Assembly (NCBI GenBank): GCA_964250615.1
Contig: CAXUGM010000012.1
Length of the DNA stretch: 64,000 nucleotides
From: Blautia sp900556555
GTDB taxonomy: Bacteria > Bacillota > Clostridia > Lachnospirales > Lachnospiraceae
Strand: one strand, 5' to 3'
Made by a program: the position numbers and the translations under genes. A model generated the notes under the pieces. It ran no database searches. It was given only the letters and a program-made list of their open reading frames with translations, and was not told the origin of the DNA. This document shows positions 17,907 through 26,579 of this stretch, one piece after another. Position 1 is the stretch's first letter, and each line of letters begins with the position of its first letter.

Positions 17907-19220
17907 ATGGATTATACCTGGAGTGATCTTTTTTGGATTTTTTACATCTATTCTTTTCTTGGATGGTGTGCAGGAGTAGTTGCCAATGCACTGAGAAGGA
18001 AGCGTTTTGTCAACACAGGCTTTTTAAATATTCCTCTATGCCCGGTTTACGGTGTGATCGGACTGGCATACAGTATCTTTCTTCCTGAGTTAAAACATCA
18101 TTTATTCTTTCTGATTCTTGGAGGCAGCGTCATCGCCTTTGTGATCATCCTTGTTACCAGTATGATTCTGGAGCATGTATTTAACCGGAAATGGTGGGAT
18201 TACAGTAAGTCCAGATTCCAGTTTCAGGGGTATTTGAACCTGATACACATGGTGATTTTCGGTCTTGCCGGAGCTGCCTGCATCTGGTTTATAAATCCGT
18301 TTCTTTTGAATCTGATGAACCTGATTCCGCAAAAGATAGAAGATATCATCATCATTATTCTGGCAGTTCTTCTGGTAGTGGATACGGTATGCTGTATTAC
18401 CATGATTCTGCAGCTGCATCATTTTGTTAAAATGCGGAGATTCATGGATTATGTGCAGGATGTAACGGATGATTTCGGAAATGCCCTGACCAGAAGAATC
18501 CAGAGACGTATGGTAAATGCATTTCCTAATATCAGCCAGGAACAGGAAGTAAAAGAAGAGCCAAAGGAGAACTCTTCGGAAATCTTTGCCCAGGGATGCT
18601 GTTTTTATAAATTAATCGCCTTATTTTTCCTGGGAGCTTTCTTAGGAGATATTACAGAAACCATCTTTTGCAGGATTACAGCGGGAGTCTGGATGAGCAG
18701 GAGCAGTGTGGTGTATGGGCCATTCAGCATTGTCTGGGGGCTTGGCTGTGCTTTTCTTACCGCTTTTCTGTATAAGTATAAGGACAAAAGAGACAGCACG
18801 ATTTTTATTGCAGGTACTGTGTTAGGCGGTGCTTATGAGTATATTTGCAGTGTATTTACAGAGCTTGTCTTTGGCACCGTGTTCTGGGATTACAGCAAGA
18901 TTCCATTCAATCTGGGAGGAAGAATCAACCTGCTGTATTGTTTTTTCTGGGGGATTGCGGCAGTCGTGTGGCTGAAAATCATCTATCCGTTGTTTTCGGG
19001 ATGGATTGAAAAAATACCGGTGAAACCTGGAAAAATCATTACATGGATTGCAATTGTATTTATGGTGTTTAACATGGCTGTTTCATCTCTTGCACTGGCA
19101 CGTTACAGTGACCGCCAGCAGAATCCAAAGGCAGATAATGCAGTAGAAGAATTTCTGGATGACCATTTTGATGACAGTAGGATGGATCGGATTTATCCAA
19201 ATGCGAAAATAAGGAATTAA
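17907..19220 (+). CDS. Membrane protein with two copies of the CmpB/PF06541 'ABC-transporter type IV' domain
   Basis: The product is 437 residues with about ten hydrophobic helices. The family pattern occurs twice: FYIYSFLGWCAGV..KRFVNTGFLNIPLCPVYGV..WWDYSKSRFQFQG in residues 1-115 and FFLGAFLGDITET..SSVVYGPFSIVWGLG..FWDYSKIPFNLGGRINL in residues 230-360. Function is unknown; the ABC-transporter label is historical and no ATPase lies nearby. The duplication means one polypeptide may replace a homodimer. Confidence 0.75.
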   Translation: MDYTWSDLFWIFYIYSFLGWCAGVVANALRRKRFVNTGFLNIPLCPVYGVIGLAYSIFLPELKHHLFFLILGGSVIAFVIILVTSMILEHVFNRKWWDYSKSRFQFQGYLNLIHMVIFGLAGAACIWFINPFLLNLMNLIPQKIEDIIIIILAVLLVVDTVCCITMILQLHHFVKMRRFMDYVQDVTDDFGNALTRRIQRRMVNAFPNISQEQEVKEEPKENSSEIFAQGCCFYKLIALFFLGAFLGDITETIFCRITAGVWMSRSSVVYGPFSIVWGLGCAFLTAFLYKYKDKRDSTIFIAGTVLGGAYEYICSVFTELVFGTVFWDYSKIPFNLGGRINLLYCFFWGIAAVVWLKIIYPLFSGWIEKIPVKPGKIITWIAIVFMVFNMAVSSLALARYSDRQQNPKADNAVEEFLDDHFDDSRMDRIYPNAKIRN

Positions 19221-19233
19221 GAGAGGGTTTGTT

Positions 19234-19683
19234 ATGCATGAACATGAGATGACGGAACTGATGAACATCTGTATGATTTATGATGACGAAGGAAATGTTC
19301 TCATGCAGAACAGGCGTAAGAAAGTCTGGCCGGGCGTTACATTTCCGGGAGGTCATGTAGAGCCAGGTGAATCGCTGGTCTTGTCGGTGATACGTGAAAT
19401 CAAAGAAGAGACAGGTCTTGATATCAGCAACGTAAAACTATGTGGGATAAAAGAATGGTTTGATAATGGAGTGCGTTCTATGGTATTCTTTTATAAAACA
19501 AACTGTTTTTCAGGAGAACTGCAGTCTTCCGAAGAAGGAGAAGTTTTCTGGGTACCAATGAAAGAGATTTCCAGGTTCAAGCTGGCAAAAGATTTTCATA
19601 AAAATCTTCAAATGTTTTTGTCAGATGATATCAGCGAGCTGTTTTATGAGCCGGCAGGAAAAGGAGAACTGCTGAAATATTAG
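19234..19683 (+). CDS. NUDIX hydrolase (8-oxo-dGTP diphosphatase-like)
   Basis: The 149-residue protein has a complete Nudix box, GGHVEPGESLVLSVIREIKEETGL, near residues 45-68 (GX5EX7REUXEEXGU). The N-terminal ICMIYDDEGNVLMQNRRKK resembles MutT/NudG-like nucleotide cleaners. It starts 13 bases after the CmpB-like gene. The substrate cannot be told from sequence. Confidence 0.88.
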   Translation: MHEHEMTELMNICMIYDDEGNVLMQNRRKKVWPGVTFPGGHVEPGESLVLSVIREIKEETGLDISNVKLCGIKEWFDNGVRSMVFFYKTNCFSGELQSSEEGEVFWVPMKEISRFKLAKDFHKNLQMFLSDDISELFYEPAGKGELLKY

Positions 19684-19701
19684 TGCAGGGGGGAATATAA
19701 T

Positions 19702-20325
19702 ATGACAAAAAAAGAAGAGAGAATCCGCCAGGTGCGGAGGCAGAAAATGATATTGATGGCAATTGGAATAGGGATTCTGCTTTTTGCCATTCTTGTCGGA
19801 GCTGTGGTATCAGGGAATAAGAAAAAAGAAAAAAAGGAACAGGAAGAAGCCAGAAAGCAGGCACAGCAGGAAGAAAAAAAGGCAGAAAAAGAAGAAGACA
19901 TATTGCCGGATATCAACGTAGATTTGAGTGAGCTTCACAGTGCCAATGCGATTTTGCTGGATGCAAAAACAGTGAAAGATATAGCAGAGCTGCTCAACAA
20001 GGCACTGGGAAATGAGGAATTTTATAAAGTTTTCACTACAAATACATATACAACAACAGCTACAGAGGAACATCCTGAGGGTATTGAACTGAAAAGCACG
20101 TTATATAAAAATTTGGATACTTTCGAGGTGACTGGTGGAAAGATTCTGGGCGGAAAAACAGGCTATACAGAGTCTGCGGGGCTATGCCTTGCAAGCCTTG
20201 CTGAAATCAATGACAGGAAGTATATACTGGTTACGGCAAAAGCAGATGGAAATCTGTTTACAGAGGGCTTTCATGTGACTGATGCAGTCAATGTATATGA
20301 GCAGATAGGGAAAAGTACGAAATAA
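19702..20325 (+). pseudogene. Internally deleted D-alanyl-D-alanine carboxypeptidase (DacF/S11 family), active site lost
   Basis: The open frame is 207 codons; intact relatives have about 400-450. A membrane anchor (IGIGILLFAILVGAVV) and a lysine/glutamate-rich linker lead to SANAILLDAKT, the normal start of the S11 catalytic domain. The next residues, VKDIAELLNKALGNEEFY, belong more than 100 residues further on in the family. The KTG box (GGKTGYT) follows. Both the SXXK nucleophile motif and the SXN motif fall in the missing part, so the protein cannot be an acylating enzyme. The frame stays open through the junction near 19970, so it may still be translated, as a dead binding protein or a remnant. 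Confidence 0.75.
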
Positions 20326-20334
20326 ATAAAAAAG

Positions 20335-20372
20335 GCATCAGATCTCAGGTGGTGAGATTTGATGCTCTTTTT
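20335..20372. terminator. Bidirectional terminator
   Basis: GCATCAGATCTCA pairs with TGAGATTTGATGC (one G-U pair). TCTTTTT follows on the plus strand and an A-run precedes it, so it can serve both the plus-strand gene and the convergent gene at 20377. Confidence 0.85.
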
Positions 20373-20376
20373 AATA

Positions 20377-20832
20377 TCATGATTTGTTTGCAGAAAGCGC
20401 TTTTTCTTTCATGCGTTTGAACCATCCCTTTTTCTTTTCAGGTGGTGTCAGAGGACCACGGAGTCCTTTTACACCCATGATATAAATGCCGCTTACTTCC
20501 GCTTTTACTTCTTTTTTCACAGGAATTAAATCATATACAGATTCATCTGCTACTAAAGACATAATCTTTGGTCCGATTTTTGCTTTTACAATCGGGAGTT
20601 TAGAACGTCTCATAAGCTTCGGTGTCTGGTCAATAACCATCTGGGGAAGCCCGGATTCTTTAATCGGCATACGCTTCTTGTCAATAATCAGCATGGTAAC
20701 GGTCTGTTTTGCAGCCTCCATCTGTTCCTGCTGTGCTTCCTGTTTTTTCTGAGCTTTTCTTCCGAGAAAATATAAAACAGCAAGTACAATGACTAAGACG
20801 AGTAAGACAATTAGAAAGATTTTTCCAACCAT
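20377..20832 (-). CDS. Conserved-looking membrane-anchored protein of unknown function
   Basis: The product is 151 residues. A single N-terminal membrane helix (IFLIVLLVLVIVLAVLYFLG) is followed by a short coiled, glutamine/lysine-rich linker. A soluble domain of about 100 residues carries repeated K-x-G/P patterns (KAKIGPKIMSLVADESVYDLIPV, IYIMGVKGLRGPL) and a basic tail. The domain would face the cytoplasm if the N-terminus is outside, or the reverse. I do not recognise the family. A GGAGG-type site (GGAGGTTCAACACAA) precedes the ATG. Confidence 0.7.
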   Translation of the reverse strand: MVGKIFLIVLLVLVIVLAVLYFLGRKAQKKQEAQQEQMEAAKQTVTMLIIDKKRMPIKESGLPQMVIDQTPKLMRRSKLPIVKAKIGPKIMSLVADESVYDLIPVKKEVKAEVSGIYIMGVKGLRGPLTPPEKKKGWFKRMKEKALSANKS

Positions 20833-20933
20833 TTGTGTTGAACCTCCTAAATTTCCATAAATTCATACTTCTACAATTTTAGCATTCTTTCTTAGAAAAG
20901 GCAAGAAAAACAGTTTCTTTTTCCGCAGGTTGT

Positions 20934-20968
20934 GGTATAATGATTGCACGTTGTGCAAGCATTATACC
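20934..20968. promoter_or_regulatory. 35-bp palindrome containing TATAAT in both orientations
   Basis: The arms GGTATAATGATTGCAC and GTGCAAGCATTATACC are inverted copies with one mismatch, around a GTT loop. Each arm contains a perfect TATAAT -10 box, one reading towards the minus-strand gene ending at 20377 and one towards the PPIase gene at 21014. It lies in the 181-base divergent intergenic region. It may be a pair of face-to-face promoters under one operator. Confidence 0.55.
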
Positions 20969-21013
20969 AGGCAAGCCACGGTTGGAAAAGTAAATATGAG
21001 AGGAAAGTGTAAA

Positions 21014-22147
21014 ATGAAGAAAAAATTAGCAATAATCCTGTTAGCTCTTGGTGTTCTGGGAATGTTTACAGGATGTAATAAGGATAAAGAAAATAAGGAA
21101 GAAAGCCAGCAGGAAGTGTCATTAGTAAATGAAAAAGGGCTTGTGGTGGCAGCAGATGTGGAAAATATAAAAGATTATGTGAAGTTAGGTGAGTATCAGA
21201 ATCTGGAAATCAGTGAGGCTCCTAAGCAGGAAGTAACAGAAGAAGTGCTGGAAAATAATATCCATTATCTGCTTTTGAAAAAGTATAAGCCAGTGGAGGT
21301 AACAGAAGACCGTGCAGTCCAGCAGGATGACACCGTCAATATTGACTATACCGGTTACATGGACGGAGAGGCTTTTGAAGGCGGAGCAGATACAGGAGCA
21401 GATTTACTCATTGGTTCAGGACAATTTATCAGCGGTTTTGAAGACGGATTGGTAGGACATAAAAAGGGCGAAGAAGTTACTCTGGACCTTACTTTCCCAG
21501 ATCCATATGAAATGAATCCTGATCTCAGCGGAAAAGCAGTACAGTTTAAAGTAAAAATCAATAAGATTTCTGCTGCACCGGAATTGACAGATACATGGGT
21601 AGCTGAAAATACAGAATTTAAGACTGTAGATGAGTTTAAACAAAATCAGAAAGAACTGCTTCAGACTTCTTTAGATATTGATTACGAAGGGCAAATAAAG
21701 GCAGACTTATTTGCATTGGTGGTAGAGAACTCCGAAATCCTGAAATATCCGGAAAAATTAATGGAAGAGACAAAGGTTACTGTAAAAGAACAGTTAGATT
21801 CCATGTATCAGATGCAGGCTGGCATCACCTTTGATGACTATGTGAAGAGCCAGGGACTTTCTGAAGAGGATGTTGATAAAGGACTTGAGGATTCTGCAAA
21901 GCAGTATCTTACACAGAACCTTATTGTACAGGCTCTTATGGATGCAGAGGGAATGGAATTTACAGAAAAAGAATATGAAAAAGAGAAAGAAGCATATGCT
22001 GTTTCCAGTGGATTTCCTGATGTAGCTACGATGGAGCAATATGCATCACCAGAGCAGATTAAAGACAATGTTTTGTGGAATGCGGTTTGTAAAAAAATCC
22101 AGAAAACAGCTACGATTAAAGAAACAGAAACAACAGAAAAAGAATAA
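21014..22147 (+). CDS. Lipoprotein peptidyl-prolyl isomerase, trigger-factor-like (FKBP plus C-terminal chaperone domain)
   Basis: 377 residues from the ATG at 21014, chosen by GAGAGGA at 20998-21004. A lipoprotein signal with lipobox FTGC is followed by an FKBP domain (DDTVNIDYTGYMDGEAFEGG, GSGQFISGFEDGLVGHKKGEEV, LTFPDPY). The helical region that follows resembles the trigger factor C-terminal domain (LTDTWVAENTEFKTVDEFKQ and KYPEKLMEETKVTVKEQLDSM). Lacking the ribosome-binding N-domain of trigger factor, it probably folds exported proteins outside the membrane. Confidence 0.88.
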   Translation: MKKKLAIILLALGVLGMFTGCNKDKENKEESQQEVSLVNEKGLVVAADVENIKDYVKLGEYQNLEISEAPKQEVTEEVLENNIHYLLLKKYKPVEVTEDRAVQQDDTVNIDYTGYMDGEAFEGGADTGADLLIGSGQFISGFEDGLVGHKKGEEVTLDLTFPDPYEMNPDLSGKAVQFKVKINKISAAPELTDTWVAENTEFKTVDEFKQNQKELLQTSLDIDYEGQIKADLFALVVENSEILKYPEKLMEETKVTVKEQLDSMYQMQAGITFDDYVKSQGLSEEDVDKGLEDSAKQYLTQNLIVQALMDAEGMEFTEKEYEKEKEAYAVSSGFPDVATMEQYASPEQIKDNVLWNAVCKKIQKTATIKETETTEKE

Positions 22148-22151
22148 TTGA

Positions 22152-22203
22152 ACATACCCTCGTCAAGAAGAGAATTTTCTTCTGACGGGGGTATGTATTT
22201 TTC
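22152..22203 (+). terminator. Terminator after the PPIase lipoprotein gene
   Basis: ACATACCCTCGTCA pairs with TGACGGGGGTATGT with further pairing of AGAAGA/TTCTTC inside, followed by ATTTTT. Confidence 0.85.
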
Positions 22204-22290
22204 AAAGAAAAATGCTTGAAAAAATTATCTTACAGTTGTAAGATATAAATGTCTGATATAGAAAATAATCATTTCATCAGGAGGTGTCTT

Positions 22291-24390
22291 ATGACCAAAA
22301 AAAAGAGTAAAAAAAGAAAAAGACAGCAGAAAAAGATAATCATTACCATTGCTGGTGTTGTTATTTTAGTATCCGCAGCAACAGCAGGCATTTTACTTTA
22401 TAAAAAATTAACTGCTCAGACCAGAGAGCAGGCAATACAAGAATATATGGGCTATATTGAGAAAAAAGAATATGAGAAAATGTATGAACTTCTGGATGAA
22501 GGTTCAAAAGAAACAATCAGCGAGGAAGATTTTGTTACCAGAAATAAAAATATATATGAAGGTATTGAAGCCTCAGACATTCAGTTGGATATACCAGAAG
22601 AACAGGACAAAGACCAGCCATTATCCTACCGGGTGAGTATGAATACCCTTGCAGGGGAGATTACATATGATACAGATACGTTCTTTGAAAAAGAAGAGGG
22701 AAAATGGCATCTTGTATGGGAGGATTCTGTGATTTTCCCTGAACTGGGAAGTGAAGACAAGGTGCGTGTATCTTCTGTGGAAGCCGAGAGGGGCAGTATT
22801 TATGATAGAAATGATGTGCTTTTGGCGGGAAAAGGAACGGTTGAATCTGTGGGACTTGTTCCGGGAAAAATGAATATTCAGGCAGAAGAAGATATCAAGG
22901 CTCTGGCAGAAATCTTGGGAACAACAGAAGATGCTATACAGGCCAAACTGGATGCTTCCTGGGTTCAGGATGACAGTTTTGTCCCGCTGAAAAATATGAC
23001 ACAGGAGCAGTTAGACCAGCCCTATAAAGCCAAAGACGGAAGCATGCCGGGAGGAAGTATTCAGGATAAGCTTTTGGAGCATGCGGGAGTTTTAATTTCA
23101 AAAGCAGACAGCAGGGTTTACCCTTATGGGGAGTGTACGTCACACTTGCTGGGGTATGTGCAGCAGATTCAGGCAGAGGAGCTGGAAGAGAGGAAAGGTC
23201 AGGGCTATAACGAGCAGAGCATCATTGGAAAAAGCGGTCTTGAGAAGCTCTATGAAGAGCGTTTAAGAGAGAAGAAAGGTTACCGCATTGCCATTGTAGA
23301 CCAGCAGGGAGAAGAAAAACAGGCACTTGCTGTAAAACCGGCAGAAGACGGGGAAGATATTAAGCTGACCATTGACATTCGCTGGCAGCAGAAGCTATAT
23401 GAGGCATATCAGGAGGATAAAAGCTGTTCTGTGGTGATGAACCCTACTTCCGGGGAAGTGCTTGCACTGGTGTCTACACCATCTTATAATGCCATGGATT
23501 TTATTGTGGGGATGTCTCAGGAAACCTGGGATGTGCTGAACAATGATGAAAATAAGCCTATGTACAACCGTGTAAGAGAAACCTGGGCTCCGGGTTCTTC
23601 CTTTAAACCCATTATCGGGGCTATTGGACTGACTACAGGAGCCATTACAGAAGACGAAGATTTTGGAGCCAGCGGACTTTCCTGGCAGAAGGATGAGAGC
23701 TGGGGAAATTATAAAGTGACCACTCTCCATACCTATGATCAGGCAGTGTTAAAAAATGCACTGATTTATTCCGATAATATTTACTTTGCAAAAACAGCGT
23801 TGAAGATAGGTGTAGACAGTCTTGCAAAGCAACTGGATAAGCTTGGTTTTAGGCAGGATATTCCTTTTGATATTGGGATGACTTCTTCCCAATATTCCAA
23901 TTCAGAAACCATAGAGTCCGACATTCAGCTGGCGGACAGCGGATACGGACAGGGACAGATTTTGGTAAACCCTTTGCATCTGGCGTGTATGTATTCAGCA
24001 TTCTTTAATGAAGGGAATATGATTGCTCCTTATCTGGAGTACGAAGAAGGAAAAGCTGCATCTTACTGGGCAGAAGGAGTCTTTACCCCGGAAGCTGCAA
24101 AAACCATTTACGAGGACTTAAAAGAAGTAGTAAGCAATCCAAACGGAACCGGATATGCAGCTTCTAAGGTAACAGGGGCAACTCTGGCCGGAAAGACCGG
24201 AACAGCAGAAATCAAAGCCAGCCAGGAGGATGAAAACGGAACAGAACTGGGATGGTTTGCTGTGTATAATACTGGTGTATCTGACAAGGATACGGTGCTT
24301 ATGCTGAATATGGTGGAAGATGTCAAAGGCAGAGGCGGCAGTGGATATGTAGTGAATAAAGACGTGGAAATCTGGAATCAGATGCAATAA
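22291..24390 (+). CDS. Class B penicillin-binding protein with MecA_N (NTF2-like) domain
   Basis: 699 residues from the ATG at 22291, set by AGGAGGTG 6 bases upstream. A lysine-rich cytoplasmic tail and one membrane helix (IIITIAGVVILVSAATAGILLY) lead to an NTF2-like MecA_N domain (AIQEYMGYIEKKEYEKMYELLD) at about residues 45-155. A dimerisation domain begins with RGSIYDRNDVLLA, and the transpeptidase domain has SSFK (serine 436), SDN and KTG (lysine 635). This is the subclass of B. subtilis PBP3, enterococcal PBP5 and MecA, several of which bind beta-lactams poorly. It acts on the outer face in peptidoglycan cross-linking; resistance cannot be inferred from sequence alone. Confidence 0.93.
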   Translation: MTKKKSKKRKRQQKKIIITIAGVVILVSAATAGILLYKKLTAQTREQAIQEYMGYIEKKEYEKMYELLDEGSKETISEEDFVTRNKNIYEGIEASDIQLDIPEEQDKDQPLSYRVSMNTLAGEITYDTDTFFEKEEGKWHLVWEDSVIFPELGSEDKVRVSSVEAERGSIYDRNDVLLAGKGTVESVGLVPGKMNIQAEEDIKALAEILGTTEDAIQAKLDASWVQDDSFVPLKNMTQEQLDQPYKAKDGSMPGGSIQDKLLEHAGVLISKADSRVYPYGECTSHLLGYVQQIQAEELEERKGQGYNEQSIIGKSGLEKLYEERLREKKGYRIAIVDQQGEEKQALAVKPAEDGEDIKLTIDIRWQQKLYEAYQEDKSCSVVMNPTSGEVLALVSTPSYNAMDFIVGMSQETWDVLNNDENKPMYNRVRETWAPGSSFKPIIGAIGLTTGAITEDEDFGASGLSWQKDESWGNYKVTTLHTYDQAVLKNALIYSDNIYFAKTALKIGVDSLAKQLDKLGFRQDIPFDIGMTSSQYSNSETIESDIQLADSGYGQGQILVNPLHLACMYSAFFNEGNMIAPYLEYEEGKAASYWAEGVFTPEAAKTIYEDLKEVVSNPNGTGYAASKVTGATLAGKTGTAEIKASQEDENGTELGWFAVYNTGVSDKDTVLMLNMVEDVKGRGGSGYVVNKDVEIWNQMQ

Positions 24391-24411
24391 AAGACAACAA
24401 AGGGGAAGACC

Positions 24412-25554
24412 ATGAGACAAAGATTTCAAAGAAATAAGAGATACAAAATGAGCCTGGCAGCAGGCTTCCTGGTATTGCTGCTGTGCCTGGCAGGATGCAA
24501 TACAAAAGATATGAACAGTGTCACTGCCCAGGCTTCTGGGCAGGAATCGCAGGAACAGGCTTTGGGAAGCCTGAATCTGCATTATCTGGATGTGGGACAG
24601 GGAAATGCGGTGCTGGCGGAATCCCAGGGGCATTATATGCTCATAGATGGCGGTGCCAGGAAGGCATCTTCCTTTATAGTAAGCTATCTGGAAAAGCAGG
24701 GAGTCAAAGAACTGGATTATTTGCTGATTTCTCATTTTGATGAGGATCACCTGGCAGGAGCCATCGGTGCATTGCATAAATTTCCGGTAAAACAATTGAT
24801 TACACCAGACTATGAGACAGATTCTTCCATCTATCAGTCTTATGCAGAGGTGGTGCAAGAAAAACAGTATCAGGCCGTTCATCCAAAGGTAGGAGACGAA
24901 TTTACTTTTGGAACAGCAACGTTTCGGATTATTTCGCCTACCGTCTATGGACATGAAGATGAAAATCAGGATTCGGTAGGAATCGTTTTAAAGAATGGAG
25001 AGAATGAATTTTTCATTGGAGGGGATATCGGACTGGAAAGTGAGAAGGAAATTTTAAATGAGGGAATTGATATCCAGGCGGATGTGATGCTGATGAATCA
25101 TCATGGTTCCCATGTGAGCAATGATTTCCTTCATGCAGTAAATCCAGACTATGCGGTCATAAGCTGTGGAGCTGATAACCGTTATGGGCATCCAAGACAG
25201 GATACTGTGGAGCTTTTAAAGAAAGAACAGATTCCATTGTTCCGTACAGACAAACAAGGAACCATAGACATAAGCAGCAATGGAACAGACATTACCTTTG
25301 CCCAGAAGCCGTGTAATGATTATACACCGGGAACCAGAGGCAGTGACTCCCAGCAGGAGGAAGCAGCCGGAAGCATGGAAAATGCAGGGCCAGAGGACTG
25401 CGATTATGTGTTAAATGCACATACAAAGAAAATTCATTTGCCAGAATGTGCTTCTGTGAAGACCATGGATGAGGATAATAAAGAATATTATAAAGGGGAT
25501 AAGCAGGCACTTTTGGATAACGGTTATACGGCTTGCGGAAATTGTAAACCTTAA
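24412..25554 (+). CDS. ComEC/Rec2-related MBL-fold lipoprotein
   Basis: The product is 380 residues. A lipobox LAGC near residue 29 anchors a metallo-beta-lactamase domain like the one at the C-terminus of ComEC: LNLHYLDVGQGNAVLAE, the metal motif SHFDEDHLAG, then MNHHGSHVSND and CGADNRYGHPRQDTV. A 45-residue tail (DYVLNAHTKKIHLPECASVKTM..GYTACGNCKP) with spaced cysteines recurs in secreted Clostridia nucleases. A role as an extracellular nuclease or phosphodiesterase is plausible but not shown. It begins 21 bases after the PBP gene and ends in a strong terminator. Confidence 0.88.
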   Translation: MRQRFQRNKRYKMSLAAGFLVLLLCLAGCNTKDMNSVTAQASGQESQEQALGSLNLHYLDVGQGNAVLAESQGHYMLIDGGARKASSFIVSYLEKQGVKELDYLLISHFDEDHLAGAIGALHKFPVKQLITPDYETDSSIYQSYAEVVQEKQYQAVHPKVGDEFTFGTATFRIISPTVYGHEDENQDSVGIVLKNGENEFFIGGDIGLESEKEILNEGIDIQADVMLMNHHGSHVSNDFLHAVNPDYAVISCGADNRYGHPRQDTVELLKKEQIPLFRTDKQGTIDISSNGTDITFAQKPCNDYTPGTRGSDSQQEEAAGSMENAGPEDCDYVLNAHTKKIHLPECASVKTMDEDNKEYYKGDKQALLDNGYTACGNCKP

Positions 25555-25564
25555 AACATGAGAT

Positions 25565-25607
25565 GGCGGTCATACAGTATTAGGGCTGTGTGGCCGTCAA
25601 ATTTTTT
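25565..25607 (+). terminator. Terminator after the MBL lipoprotein gene
   Basis: GGCGGTCATACAG pairs with CTGTGTGGCCGTC (one mismatch and two G-U pairs), followed by AAATTTTTT. Confidence 0.8.
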
Positions 25608-25680
25608 GCAAAAATTTTTAAACTTTCTCCGCACAGTTGGGGTGAGAACTTCGTTATACATCATAGAAGGAGGGAAGTGC

Positions 25681-25935
25681 ATGGAGTTGGAAGAATTGTA
25701 TGACCGGATTTACCGGTATTGCTATTTTCATACAGGCAGAATTCTGTCTGGATTAAAAACAGTCCATTCTTCAGATAGACAGGCAGAAGCTGGTAAAGTG
25801 CTAGAATTCTTTGCGTTGTCAGATGAGCAGGAACATGATAAAATACGAATAAAGAACAAAATAGACATAGAAAAACTACCTCGGAACTTTCATAAGCCAA
25901 GAGGTGGTATTTCTATGTTTTTGTTATCATTATAA
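25681..25935 (+). pseudogene. Probable remnant of an ECF-type sigma factor gene
   Basis: AGAAGGAGGG is followed by an ATG and about 20 codons (MELEELYDRIYRYCYFHTG) that resemble the beginning of sigma-70 region 2 of an ECF sigma factor. The similarity then stops and the frame continues for 60 unrelated codons. These run through an inverted repeat at about 25874-25907 (ACTACCTC...GAGGTGGT) that looks like a terminator. I read it as a deletion scar with the original start and terminator left in place. Short length makes this uncertain. Confidence 0.4.
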
Positions 25936-25959
25936 AAGTTTGACAGAGAGGATTTTACT

Positions 25960-26553
25960 ATGTCGCCTGCAGTTTTTCTGGAAATGACCCTGACAGCATG
26001 TATTACGGTATGGTCACCGGGACCGAATAATATTTTACTGCTGTCATCAGCCAGCAAATATGGATTCAAAAAGAATCTGCCCTTTATGTTCGGGATTTGG
26101 ACAGGATCACTGTCCCTGATGATTTTGAGCGGTATTTTTTGTAAGACTCTGGCCTCTATTGTGCCTGGGATTCAGCCGGTTATGAAATATGTGGGAGGCA
26201 TTTATATGCTGTATCTGGCATATAAAACGTTCCAAAGACTTCCACCGGGAGAAAATGATGCAGAAAAAGAGCCCCACTATCTTATGGGATTTTTTCTGCA
26301 GCTTATTAATGTAAAAATTATCATCTATGGACTTACCATGTTTTCGTCGTTTATCTTACCTCATGTAAGCCGGATTCCGTTGCTTTTAGGGTTTGCTTTT
26401 TATCTTATGATGCTGGGGGCAATTGGAAATTTAATCTGGGCTTTTGCCGGAAATGTTTTGAAGATATTCTACGGAAAGCATTATAAAGGGATGAATGCAG
26501 TGATGTCACTGCTGCTTGTCTGGTGTGCGTTGCGTGTAGTAGGGATTTGTTAA
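25960..26553 (+). CDS. LysE/RhtB-family amino-acid exporter
   Basis: The product is 197 residues with about five to six membrane helices. The family start is clear (TACITVWSPGPNNILLLSSASKYGFKKNLPFMFGIWTG), as is MKYVGGIYMLYLAYKTFQ. LysE proteins export amino acids or related compounds across the cytoplasmic membrane. The substrate is unknown. It lies 26 bases before the alcohol dehydrogenase gene. Confidence 0.88.
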   Translation: MSPAVFLEMTLTACITVWSPGPNNILLLSSASKYGFKKNLPFMFGIWTGSLSLMILSGIFCKTLASIVPGIQPVMKYVGGIYMLYLAYKTFQRLPPGENDAEKEPHYLMGFFLQLINVKIIIYGLTMFSSFILPHVSRIPLLLGFAFYLMMLGAIGNLIWAFAGNVLKIFYGKHYKGMNAVMSLLLVWCALRVVGIC

Positions 26554-26579
26554 AAAAGAGAAGAAATGGGGGATAGGAA

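Noticed and set aside
24118..24954. Long open frame of 278 codons on the minus strand
   Set aside because: It is antisense to the ends of two well-supported genes (penicillin-binding protein and MBL lipoprotein), has no ribosome site and an unlikely composition rich in His, Cys and Leu.
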